Source: Prinia subflava (taxonomy: Eukaryota > Chordata > Aves > Passeriformes > Cisticolidae). Taken from it: 64,000 nt of DNA. Below, piece by piece: positions 48,501 to 59,728 of the stretch. The stretch is taken from assembly GCF_021018805.1 (NCBI RefSeq), contig NW_026960607.1, positions 2,420,501 through 2,484,500 of the forward strand, written 5' to 3'. The notes below the pieces were generated by a model that was not told the origin of the DNA, made no database searches, and worked only from the letters and a program-made list of their open reading frames with translations. How positions within the stretch are numbered: the stretch's first letter is position 1; every line of letters starts with the position of its first letter. Made by a program: the position numbers and the translations under genes.

Positions 48501-51500
48501 TCACAAACTAAGACCTGCAGATTCTAAGGAATTATAGTCTGGTCTACAATTTCCAAAATTAATTAAAATGCATTGAAAAGGAAAATGCTTTGGTCTTGTG
48601 ACATATCTACCAATGCAATTGTCTATTATGACTCAGTAAAAACAGAAAAGCAAACAAATAGAAGCAAGATACAGAAGAAAAATGCTCCCATAGTAGTTTT
48701 GTGATACATTTACCTGCATTTCAGAAGACTTAACACTTAAGTCAGTAGGTGATATGAGCAGGAAGTGACAGAGAGAATTAAGTGGAGTAAAAGATCAACT
48801 TACAGTCATTTATAATCTGAACATTTCATGGAACTTTCTCATTTTATATTTTTAGGTTTCATATTTCACGGCAAGATTTTTTTTTCTCTTGAAATATCTT
48901 CTACATTTTGATCTCCACTGCAACGGCTTGCCTCCAATGCCAATAAACCTGGAAGCTGTTTCCATGTGTCAGAGCACAAAGAACAGTTTATAAATGTGAT
49001 GAATGAGCAAGTACAGTCATAAAAAGTTTGATAATAGCTGGCTCTGCAGTTCTGTGCTTAATATAACTGTAGATGCTTTCATTAACTTTTTAACATAATT
49101 CAAGTTTAAATGGTTACCAGATAGAGCCATTTATTTACCACCCTTTGAGAGTTTTATACTTTCAGAGGATTGTCACAGAACTATGAAACGTTATACAGAA
49201 GAACTCAGGACTGAATAGAAGAAAAACCCCAGCACGTGAAACATGCAATTTTTGCATTCAACTAACTACTACACAGGAGCTCCTATAGTTTTAGGGCATG
49301 AAAAGCCAGACACTGAGCAATAATTTCTTTCATTCTGACAGGTAATTAAATTGACTGGTTTTGTACAACTTCCTTCTGGGGCCTGGAACATCTTACCCTG
49401 AAGTCAAAGTGTGGTAGACATTATCTGCATTTCAGATTGCTCCACTAATTCATTTGTCAGTAAGTCAAGCAGACCCTTTCTCCTTGTGTCTGTAGTTGTG
49501 CCAGCAAAAAAATTGATTTATCTGCTGTTTTGTTTCATGCAATGCTTATCATCTCTTCCCCCAAAAATCAGAATGTTAAATTTCCAAAGCAGAGATGCTG
49601 CTCTGCATTTTTCACCCTGTAGCTAAAGGATTTTGCTATACATGGAAATACATAGATACAAATTTTCTCTCCAAGATGGACTTGAAAGTTAATCCATGAA
49701 ATTCTGCCTGGTTTATGTTCCATGAAGCATCTTCAAATATTTGTTTAAACAAAATTACAGAAAGATGTCTCAAACATATAAAAAGTAGTCCTCAAATGCA
49801 TCCAGTCTTGTACTGAGAGTACAGCAGTGGTGCATAAAGCATATGAGAACAGAGCTAAAGTTTAATGTTTCAGAGAAAACAAACATATGGTATGGAGACA
49901 ACATTCCTGATTCCATTCAGATTGTTCTCGGTTTCAGAGCATGCTGGAAGAGTCCACTAGGGCAGCATACTAGGCCTCCCTCATTTTATTCCACCATTTT
50001 CTCCCCCAAACATTTTTCCCATTCTTCTAGGTTGGCCATACCCTCATGTGTATTTTCAGTAAGAACATTCACCGTAATTTTCCAGTGTCTAGCATATGGC
50101 ACATCTTATTGAATATAAGCATTGGACTACCTGTTAACAACAGTCTAGACAGAATTTAATTGCACAATGAATGTTCTTGTGTCTGCAGGAGCTAAATAAA
50201 AACGTTTCTCTAAAGAAGATCCCAATGAATAGATCTTTAAGCACTGAAATAGTAATTGGACATGAAATAATTAGATATGTCTTACTATTGAGAAACTGAC
50301 GTTAAGCACTTTGTCTACTGTCTCCCAAGAAAAGTAAGAGCCATCTCAAAACTCAATTTCCACTGTCTTAATTCGAAGGCCACCTTCTATGTGCTGACCA
50401 TGTCTCTAAAATAAGAGCAGATTCTGACCTTGCATTACCAGATGTACTACTAGCCATAAAATTACTCAATCTTTTTGGAAGCTAGCAGATTGGCATGAAG
50501 AGATGGATGTAAGTTATTATACAGCCCTGCATGTCAATGAAATACTGGAATTTCATTCTTACGAGTCTGTTTGCCAGTTGCAGAAGGATTTTATGTGGGC
50601 ACCTTCCATGAAGTCTGAAAGCAGTCAAGTACCTAAGCTCAGTAAACAGCTGTAACTTTGTTCACTTAGATTGAAGGTACCATCACTTGTCTTATGTAGA
50701 GCTATGCTTAAATGAAGTTACCACTTCTGGTATTTGATAGGAAATTAAGAAGATCATGGAAGGGAAGGAAAAGAAAAAAATTAAAAGCAGTGAAGATGGT
50801 TACAGTAGGTTAAAAAAAGAAAAAACCATTTAATAATCCCGTGTGAAATGCTGAACATTTTTCAGACACAAAGAACTGTTGAGGCTTGTAGGATTAACAT
50901 GATTCCTTGTCTAGCTGAAATAGAATGCATAGTGCCTATAACTGAAATGCCGCTCTTAGCTATTGCTTATACTCCTTCGGCCAGAAACGGATTTTCAAAG
51001 AGCATGCTGTCATTATTTTGCCTTCATGGGGAAGGGTACCTATTACAGAATTGCCAGGCATAATCTTCCAGTGAAATAACATTTTGAACTTTGAGGGAAG
51101 GATTGTAAAGAGTTAGAAGTAAGAAAAAAGATGTAAAGTTATAAGGATGAAAATGCATTTATGCAATTTGAATGCTACACATAAGGTAGATTGCATTTAA
51201 TATGATTGTGGTGAGTTAGTTAGGGGAAGAAGATGAAAACTGTTTGAGACTAACCACTCTAGTCCACAGAGAATAAACCAACGATATTAAATTATGAAAC
51301 CTTAATAACTTGCAAATCAACAATAACTAAAAGGAAACCTCCATTCAGGATGTACATTCTTGTTTATACTGAACACATGGAAGTGGTAACCATCGAATTT
51401 GTTGTTTAACCTTAAAAACTGGCAAACATCTTTGGATGTTTGGAAAGGTAGAAAGCTATTACAACAATTGTAACATATATTGCCATCACTGTGCTTTTTA

Positions 51501-51640
51501 TAGCCATAACTAAATGATGCCTCTAGAAGACAGTTATCTACATGATAGTAGCTGAATACATAAACTTTTAATTGGCACCTGCAAAATTAGCTAAACTACA
51601 TCAAATAAAATGCAAAATGTAACCCTACACAGCCAATACA
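39525..51640. other. PALLD upstream intron, left part
   Basis: Twelve kilobases of AT-rich intron with no exon, CR1 or LTR that I can recognise. Small simple repeats occur: an AGAATC array at 47819-47847 and an A/C-rich stretch at 48460-48510. The 136-codon plus frame at 45305-45715 has no domain, signal or repeat and is taken as chance. Confidence 0.5.
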
Positions 51641-51863
51641 AAAGACCATATTTTCTTGTGTATTTGTAGAAAAACTGTACTGTTTTATACACAGTACAAT
51701 TAAGATTGTGTAGACTAAAAGCAAATCCAGTTGATTCTATGTATTTATATGCATTAACTCACTAAAACTGAACACTGACACAACACATCATATCACAGGC
51801 AGGAATGTCAAGGCACTGTAGTATACATTTTGACCTCTGATTAATTCTCATAGCAGTTATTCA
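51641..51863 (+). repeat. 223-bp duplicated segment, copy A
   Basis: Matches 53888-54110 over 223 bp in the same direction with no indels and five substitutions. Contents include AAACTGTACTGTTTTATACA and GCAGGAATGTCAAGGCACTG. It does not resemble a transposon I know. Confidence 0.95.
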
Positions 51864-53887
51864 TTTTTATATGGGTACTATGCCTACTATCATCTTTTTT
51901 CTTACTTTTTAATTATTTCTAAGCTAGAGACAGTCAGTGTAAGTTTGTTGAGCAGAAGCTAAAATATTTGATTCATTTGGGTCAGGTCAGCAACTCAGAA
52001 ACTGGCACCAAAGCAAGGAAGCTGTCAGCAGTTTTGTGAGTGCCTTGCATTAAGTATGACAGCAGTCAAACTTAGTAAGACTCAGCCTGCAGATAGTGGC
52101 ATCACTGCAGAGTGCCAAAGGATGTAGAGAAGAAGCACCTCAGTCCTGCTCTGACCACAGTTTTCAATACTGGCAACAGGTCTTGGAAGGCTGGGATGTC
52201 AATGGAGGAAATTGTCATCATCAAAGAACTCAAGATTAGAATGCCCTATACTCACAGACATTTGCAACACTTGTGTTTATATCATGTATTTACAGATAGA
52301 AAAGCCACCATTTTAACAAGTTTTTATGCCTACTGGTCTGTAGGAAACTAGAACCTTTCTGAATTAATCTCCAACATTAACTAGCAAAACAATACTGATA
52401 ATACCTGTTCTGATTCATAATTTAATATTATCAAATATCATTTTCACAGTTGCTCATAGAAAAAAAAGGCTTGATCTCTACATAATAGCCCTCATATTTA
52501 CAGGTAACAGTACTTTTCTGTAGCATGCTGTTTTCTTATATCCTACCTCAGAGGCAAATAGAATCATAGATATAGCAAAACGTTACCCATTAAAAGAGGT
52601 AAAATAAGATTTAAGACTTTGGGATAACATCTGTGGTGTCCTAGGACAGATTTAGAGTGTGCTGTATAAAAAGGTCTAGTTGAAACAGCAGATAATAGGA
52701 AGGAAAGGGTGGGGAAGGAATTTCTGTCTTTGGAGCCTCAGTCTCCCAAAACTTATGACACTTTTTCCTCAGCATCCTTTACATAGAATTCCTTTACTGA
52801 AATTATATTCCACAGGCAAAATCTGATTGATATGCTCAGTTTATACAGTGAGATATCTGTCATTAGGGTTAAGTGCTACAGTACTGTACATTTCACAGCA
52901 CATAAGCAATCTTCCTTAAAGGAGGATTGCACTCCCTCCCTAAGCCAGGTCTGAGGACAAGCCATCACCTTTTCTAAATAATAATGACTAACTTATGCTA
53001 TCTGTTCAGGTATCAGTTGACTGCCTTTACACCCCTCACTAGCTGCATGACAGCCCAGCTCTCACTTCAGTCTTTAGTTTCAGCTTTATCAGGCAAGCTC
53101 AAATCCATGTTTGATAGTTGTCAATATGGTATGATCCTAGATCATGCATGTACCCATGCTTTCTGCTTTGGTGACTATTTTCATAATTGTGACTAGTGCC
53201 TCCTTGCTCCAAACATTCATTTCAAGATTATTTTCAAATTTTCAAGATTCTTCCTACCTACTGACATACACCAGCCTAGCCAGCCATGCCTCAAAGAATA
53301 CCATCTGTATTTTTCACAACTATTATGAAACCTGAAACAATAGCAAGAGCAGGTTTTAGTGGAAAATCAAAAATTCCCTAGGAATCCAACAGATTGAGGG
53401 TCAACACTCAAGACTGCTTTAAGGTCTACTCCTCTTTGCAATGACTCGAGTTTATATATGCTTGCTATGACCCCTGTAAATCCTGGAATTCGTTGGTTCT
53501 TGTTTCCTTTTCCAGTGTGCCTCTGCCCATTGTTTGAAAAATTGACTAAAGAGAGGGTGCCTGTTTTACATATGCACAGTGCAATGTAGACCGCATAACA
53601 GGAAAAAATGCACATAGTCACTATTTAGGAAGAATGACAACTTTCAATCTAGTAACAGATGAATATCTGTATACAGCTATATGTACATACCCTATAAAAG
53701 CTGGCCTAAAGATGTCTCAAAGAGCAGGATATTCTGGTATACATGTGAAGACACAGGAATATTCCCACCTGTACAACACAGCAGAATCTTGTCACCTTTG
53801 CTTCATTTGATCTATAAAGCACTGAGGGGCTCTGGAATTTGTCAAGGACTTCAGGCACAAGATACATCTTTTAAGACCGGGCATCTT
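51864..53887. other. PALLD upstream intron between duplicated segments
   Basis: AT-rich sequence with no recognised gene or element between the two 223-bp copies. Confidence 0.5.
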
Positions 53888-54110
53888 AAAGGCCATGTTT
53901 TCTTGTGTATTTGTAGAAAAACTGTACTGTTTTATACACAGTACAATTAAGATTGTGTAGACTAAAAGCAAATCCAGTTGATTCTATGTATTTATATGCA
54001 TTAACTCACTAAAACTGAACACTGACACAACACATCACATCACAGGCAGGAATGTCAAGGCACTGTAGTATACATTTTGATCTCTGATTAATTCCCATAG
54101 CAGTTATTCA
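53888..54110 (+). repeat. 223-bp duplicated segment, copy B
   Basis: Second copy, 2247 bp downstream of copy A, 97.8% identical. The match stops sharply at both ends: AAAG on the left, CAGTTATTCA on the right. The 2.0 kb between the copies is unrelated. Confidence 0.95.
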
Positions 54111-57100
54111 GAAATAATAATAGCTTTCCCACCTGCATTACGGACTTCAAAGTTACAAAAATCTGCAAAAACATTTAAACATTTACATTGTAGTTTATGT
54201 GAGGCAGAAATTAACTGTGATTCATGAACTCTGGTTAATGTTTGGGGGTTGTTTTTTTTTTTTTAGTTTTTTTTTTTTTTAAGTTTTCAACCTTTTTATA
54301 AGTTAAGAACAAAGTTCATGTGTGGTCTGTAAATTTGAGAAAGATGCAATGTTAAGCAAGGAACTAGTTGAAAGGGATGTACACAGCTACAGGACTGATA
54401 TTTTCTTCTTTTTCCCCATCCCAATCTTTAAAGATAGCAAAAAGCTCATAAATACTGTTTATTGGATTTCCTGCTGTAGAATATTACTTTTGTATTATTT
54501 CTAGATAAATTATGGTGAATTAGTGTAAGAACTGCCTTTCATCATTACTTCATCTTCCAAATAGAGGCAAGAATAAACAGTGTTTTTCAATGCTGTAACT
54601 TTTGATCTGCATTCTATGTTTGAAAAACCTTGGACTTTTTTAGTAATTTCAAAAGTATCCATATAAAATAACTTTCATAATCTAATCCTTCCCTCTCATT
54701 TGAGGGAAATTTGGATGAAAGTTTTACATCAAAGCTATGCACCAGCTTATGGGAGAAATGTTATAATTGAAAAGAAAGAAGTGAGAGCTCTGAGGGAAGA
54801 ACAAGATTTTATTAAGAATATTTCAGAATAAAGAATATGCATAAAAAGAATATAGATTATGAAAATTTCATTCTTCATAGTAGGGATATACTGTATGTAG
54901 ATAGTTAAAACAATTTAAAAAGAGTTTAGTTACATAAACTTTTCAATCTTCTTAAGAGCAGCACAAAATGCAGAGAGTTAGCAATTAAATTGTATGCAAT
55001 AAAAAAAGGTCTTTCTTTTTTACTTATGGTATCTTCCATAATATATTTGGAGTGGAACCTATTTACTGTGATTTATGACAGGGAGATATTCCCTTATCTC
55101 TATCCTTCTCACTCTCAAATCAGGTCACCAATTACCCTGTAATGGCCAAAAGAATTCCTGAGATACATTTGCTCTCTTTTAAGAGAAGCGTGTTTTCATC
55201 TCATGCAAAATATTCAAAGAAGCTATTTTTCATTTATTCAAAGGAACACTAAAAACTATTTGTTTTAACCCTGACCTTACCATTAAATGCTATGACCCAA
55301 ACTCTCAGCCTCTAGGCAATTAAAAAAAAAAAATAATTGTTTGAGTACATGTAGCCAATGATTTCCATCTTAAAGTCTAAGTTGGAGCCATGTGGTCTCA
55401 ATCACGCAGTAAAAACTCTCAGTATTTTCTTAAATGCACAACTGCAGTATGCCCATGACATCTCTTTTAAATCATCTTAACCAGATCTGAATCATTCTCA
55501 CCACAAATGATTCGGTGGCCCTGGAATGTGCTGGGGTAGACAAGAGTTGCTCTGCAATGAACATTGAGATATTTCCCACTTTCCTAGTGTTAAGAGAATA
55601 GTCTGCAGAAAAAAAAAAAGTTTTCTAAAAGGTTAAAGCCAAGACAAAAAGTGACATCATAGTTCAGTCATTCAAGAAAAAGAGAAAAAAATGCACCTAC
55701 TGCCTAATAAATCAGTGTTGTGTGCCACAAAGCACAGCGAGCCAACAGAGCCAAAGAACAGCTTTTCTTGCTGAGGCAGGGATACCACAAGCAGCTGGCA
55801 GATGCATATGTAATTGTATTCACAGAGAGCCACTAAATCCATTAAGCTAGCCAGAGTAGTAGAAGCTGATCAATTAAAAAAGCAGAATACACACCATTTC
55901 AGCAACAATCTGTGCAGCCTCCTACACCACGTTACAGTATTTTTTACCATAGGCCACCACAACTTTTTGCAGTTTAGTATATACATACATGGCACTTTCT
56001 TAAAAGCTTATAGGTAGATCACTTAGGATCAAAAACCATTTTGAGGTATTTGCATTACCTGAATGTATGCTGCTAGCCTTCTTCACCAGTCTCCTCAAGC
56101 AAACAGAAAGGACAGGCACAAAACCACCTTAGCTTCCTCAGCACATCTCATAAGGAGTTCCAAAATATTACTTACATCTAAAGTTATAACAGAGGAAAGG
56201 GAATGTAGGTCCTTGGGGGCTCCTAAAAGTCACATTTAAACAGCAAATGAGCAAGCTTTTCTTAAATAACCGTAAGATTCTTAAATGTCATTTCCTCTTT
56301 AAAACTGTGTCTGGAGCCTGAAAGATTTCTTTCAGTCTTAATCACCTCAAAAAAAATTTTAAACATGTGGCCAAAGCGATGTGCATTTAAAACAGGAATA
56401 GACCAGAGCCAAGACATTTGGATCTAGTTATTAACCTCCTTATACTTCATGGATGTAGGAATCCAGGGATTTTGGTACAGGCCCATATCTGAACTCAACA
56501 CTCATTGCCAAATCTCACAGTCAATAGAAAATAGGCTTTAACATATCAAAGCAGGAAAAACAGCATAAAGATGCCAGATTTTTCCACCACATCAATGAGA
56601 AAAAATGTCATTATAGCACCCATGTAAATTGTGAAACTAAAAGCAGCTGCTGAGGCAACCTGACATGGTGCCATTGGCAGAGGGGGGTCCAGCTGAGGAA
56701 AACAATATTCCATTTTGAGCTCTGAGAAAGAATCTTTGCTAGTTCTAGTGTGTGATTCCTGTTCAGTGAATAACTTCCCATAAATAGAGCTAGTAACTAC
56801 TGTAGACAGAAATGCCTTATTATCTGGCAAGCAAAGTGTACTAAACATCCCCAACATCCTAACTAATTGCACGCTGTGCTGCTGAGCACTGTTTCACAGT
56901 CAATCCATAGAAACATAATTTAGCAAATCATTTTTAACAATTACCACACCAAACTGAGTATTCTCCCAAATGATGGGTGAAAGTAAGAATGACAAAGCTT
57001 TGGTTTTGAGTTTCTAACTTAGAAAAAACAAACACACAGACCCCAAACAAACAGTTAATTGACTGTGACTGCCATACTTTGCACAAACACACATTTGCTC

Positions 57101-58410
57101 ATTCAGCATATTTTTCATGTGATTAGATTCACCTTCACAAATACTTGATCACCAGCAGTTAATAACTGGGTAGAGGGAAGGGACCGCTCACTTTGTCAAC
57201 AAAAAATGTTCGAAAAACTACTTGAAGTAACTGATGGAGCAACAGTTAAGGCAAGGGAAAGGATTTTTTTCTCCCTTTTCAGGTCTATTGTCCCAGTAAG
57301 GTTTTCTTGGTCTTTTTGTTTTAAAAGTACATAAGTACATTCAGTTACTTGGTCTCTCTCCCTTTGTCAAATTTATTATACAGTTGACTTTCTGGATTTC
57401 AAGGGGTTTTTATTTATCACTTTATTAAGATAACCCACAGAGCAAGATATAATAGCATGCTGATAGCAGGGCTTATCAGTACTTTTAAAACAAACGTGTC
57501 CCTGCAGTGAACTTCCTTTGACAGCTAGATGGCATTTCTGAAAGCAATGCATTTGGATTAATCTGCCTCTGTTCTGACCATTATAAAACTTTTCCTAAAG
57601 ACAATACCGAGAGATAAAAAAAAAAGTCTTTGTAACAAAGCAAATAATTTTGCTAGTAAATTTAAAAGGCAGCAGTCTTAACACTTTGAAAAAGCAAGAA
57701 CAGCTAAATCATTTTGCTTATTGGAGGAAAGCTGTCTCTTTTGCAGGACTACTGTCCTCTCTCAGAGTAATTTATTCAAGCCTACACTCTTTTTACACTG
57801 TACATTAGCGTTCACTTGCATGCCCTAGAACAGTAGACTCTCAAAGCTTTTTGTTTGTAAAAAGAGATTAATTTTGCTCCTAATAGCGGGGGAAAGGAAG
57901 GGGGAGGGGATGCGCTCTGAATGAATGCCAGTCACTTAAATTTATTTTGGGTGGGTATAAACTAGTCCTGGGATGCATATCATCCCTCTACACTCCCCAT
58001 CCTCCTGAACTTTAGTTCTGCTCACATCCTCTGTGATGGAACACCTTTACTTCCCAGGTTCAGCTCTTGCACTTAAAACAAGTGAGTTACTCTGCCAGTT
58101 AAAGTTACTCTGTACTATGCATGGTTCAAAACAAAACAGGTTTGCAGAAAACCTAATAATAAAGCCATTTTGGAAAGCTTTCCAAAATTGTACAGACACT
58201 TAGGAATTTTCTTAAAATAGATACATTCTTATGAAGCTTTTTGGAAAGGGAGAAATGAGGAACATTTTACTGCTAGGCACTGTTCCAAGACCACTATAAC
58301 AGCACACTCTGTATGATTCACTCATGTACTTTTCCCCCTCTCCTACTGTAGTAAGCTAAAGCACCTTATAGTTTCCTGCACCTTTATACACATTTAATGC
58401 TGGCACTTAC
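54111..58410. other. PALLD upstream intron, middle part
   Basis: AT-rich intron with two T runs (54252-54280). The minus frame at 56546-56872 has a hydrophobic stretch but no start context or family match. A purine-rich, slightly CpG-containing patch lies at 57885-57920. Immediately past 58410 comes a strong splice donor (see the candidate first exon). Confidence 0.5.
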
Positions 58411-58750
58411 CGTTGTGGCACAGAGGGACTCCACCCCCGCAAAGAGGCTGAGAGCTGATGGTCTCTGGGTCCTTGATTTCTTGATTTGACCCCAGCTCTT
58501 AGCTTTGTTGCTCTAAATTCAGCCTAGTCCGCAGAGGAGCACAGAAAAATTTAATAGACAGCTGAGCTGCCAAATTCCAACCGCCACAACCGGCAGTGAA
58601 GAAGTTCTCCCTAGTTCTGACTGAGTCCAAAGAACAAAGCCTGCTGGCAATGAGGAAGCAGAGTTTAAGTCCTCTGGCTCCAGTCCAACTGTTGCTCTTG
58701 CTGTTGCTGCAGAGTATGTGAGAGTGTTTGCATGAGCTTGTAATGCGTGT
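58411..58750 (-). promoter_or_regulatory. Candidate alternative first exon and promoter of PALLD
   Basis: On the minus strand a stretch richer in G+C than its surroundings, with several CpGs (CCGCCACAACCGGCAG; TCCGCAG), ends in a near-perfect donor, CAACG|GTAAGTGCC (GT at 58410-58409). All three sense frames stop before the donor, so it would be untranslated. Its upstream boundary is a guess. Palladin is known to use several promoters to make long and short isoforms; this exon would splice into 38154 or 35683. It could instead be a chance donor or a non-coding RNA exon. Confidence 0.3.
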
Positions 58751-59588
58751 AAGGGATGGGGGCTGGGGGAAAAGAGGGCGTGTGTAAGGGGAGGAATGGT
58801 AGTCATATCCAAATATAACATGAAGGAAGTCAAGTAGTGATCCATCTCCCCTCATTCTCTCTCTTATCACATGTACTGAGAGTGTCTCTACCATAAGATT
58901 CTCATCTAAAGAGTAGGTAGAGAAAAAATTCCATTGTGACTTGCAGCTCATATGATCGTGCTTTTAAACTGTAACTGGGGAGCTGTACACTTACAAGAAC
59001 ACATCACGAAATGCATGATTTAGTAGCAATCTACTTGATGATGCTGCAGTCAGCGTGCATTTCCCAGTGTGTGCATCTGTGTGCAAACTGGAGAGAAAAA
59101 CCAGAAACTAATAACCCAGTTTACTACACACCAGAAAAAACAGTGTCACATTTGCCTGTCCAGAAGTTCCTAAATTTTAGTCCTAGGTATTTCCAGATAC
59201 TGCTTAGTGTTGATTTTCAAAATAACAAATGTGGCAAGTTTACAATATAATGCAGAAAGAGGGATATAAAAATATTTATATAGTTTAAATTTGCCCTTTT
59301 TTTCAATTATTTAAAACAAATTCCACATACAGAAGAGTATTGTGTCAAAAAGAAAATCAACACCTATGACACAACAAAAACAAGAAAACTCCACCTAAAA
59401 ACAAAACCAAAACTCACAAAAATAATTACTTCTTGAATAATCAGAAAGTTATAATGTAACTATTGTGACTTTTCTTGTTCTGTTAAAACCCCTAGAATAT
59501 TGATTTCAATAATTGTGGGCTTTCAAAAAATCTTAAAAACAGTCATTAACAAACAAAGAACAAATTTAAGGAAAAATAAAAACCCATT
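58751..59588. other. PALLD upstream intron, between candidate first exon and SINE
   Basis: Non-coding. Minus-strand open frames at 58499-58951 overlap the candidate promoter and carry no recognisable domain. A single CArG-like TTATATTTGG lies on the minus strand near 58810-58820 but deviates from the consensus. Confidence 0.4.
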
Positions 59589-59728
59589 AATCACAGAATC
59601 ATCTAGTTGGAAGGGACCCATAATAATCATCAAGTCCAACTCTGAAGTGAATAGCCCTTAGAGGGAACGAACCCACAATCTTGGCATCATTAGCACCATG
59701 CTCTGATCAACTGAGCTCATCTCATGAT
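59589..59728 (-). mobile_element. tRNA-derived SINE with CR1 tail (TguSINE1-like)
   Basis: On the minus strand a tRNA-Ile-like head, GAGCTCAGTTGATCAGAGC (A box region), TGGTGCTAATGATGCCAAG around the anticodon, and GTGGGTTCGTTCCC (B box), runs into a CR1 3' tail, GGACTTGATGATTATTATGG to AACTAGATGATTCTGTGATT. A tRNA-Ile head with a CR1 tail is the structure of the passerine SINE TguSINE1. The tRNA part has several changes and cannot form a functional tRNA. Confidence 0.85.

Noticed and set aside
56546..56872. 108-codon minus-strand open frame with a hydrophobic segment
   Set aside because: No family resemblance and no exon boundaries in phase with PALLD.
58499..58951. 150- and 108-codon minus-strand open frames
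   Set aside because: No recognisable domain, and both stop before the good donor; the region looks like an untranslated exon or promoter instead.
59640..59728. Possible tRNA-Ile gene
   Set aside because: Only a degraded tRNA-like head joined to a CR1 tail; it is a SINE.
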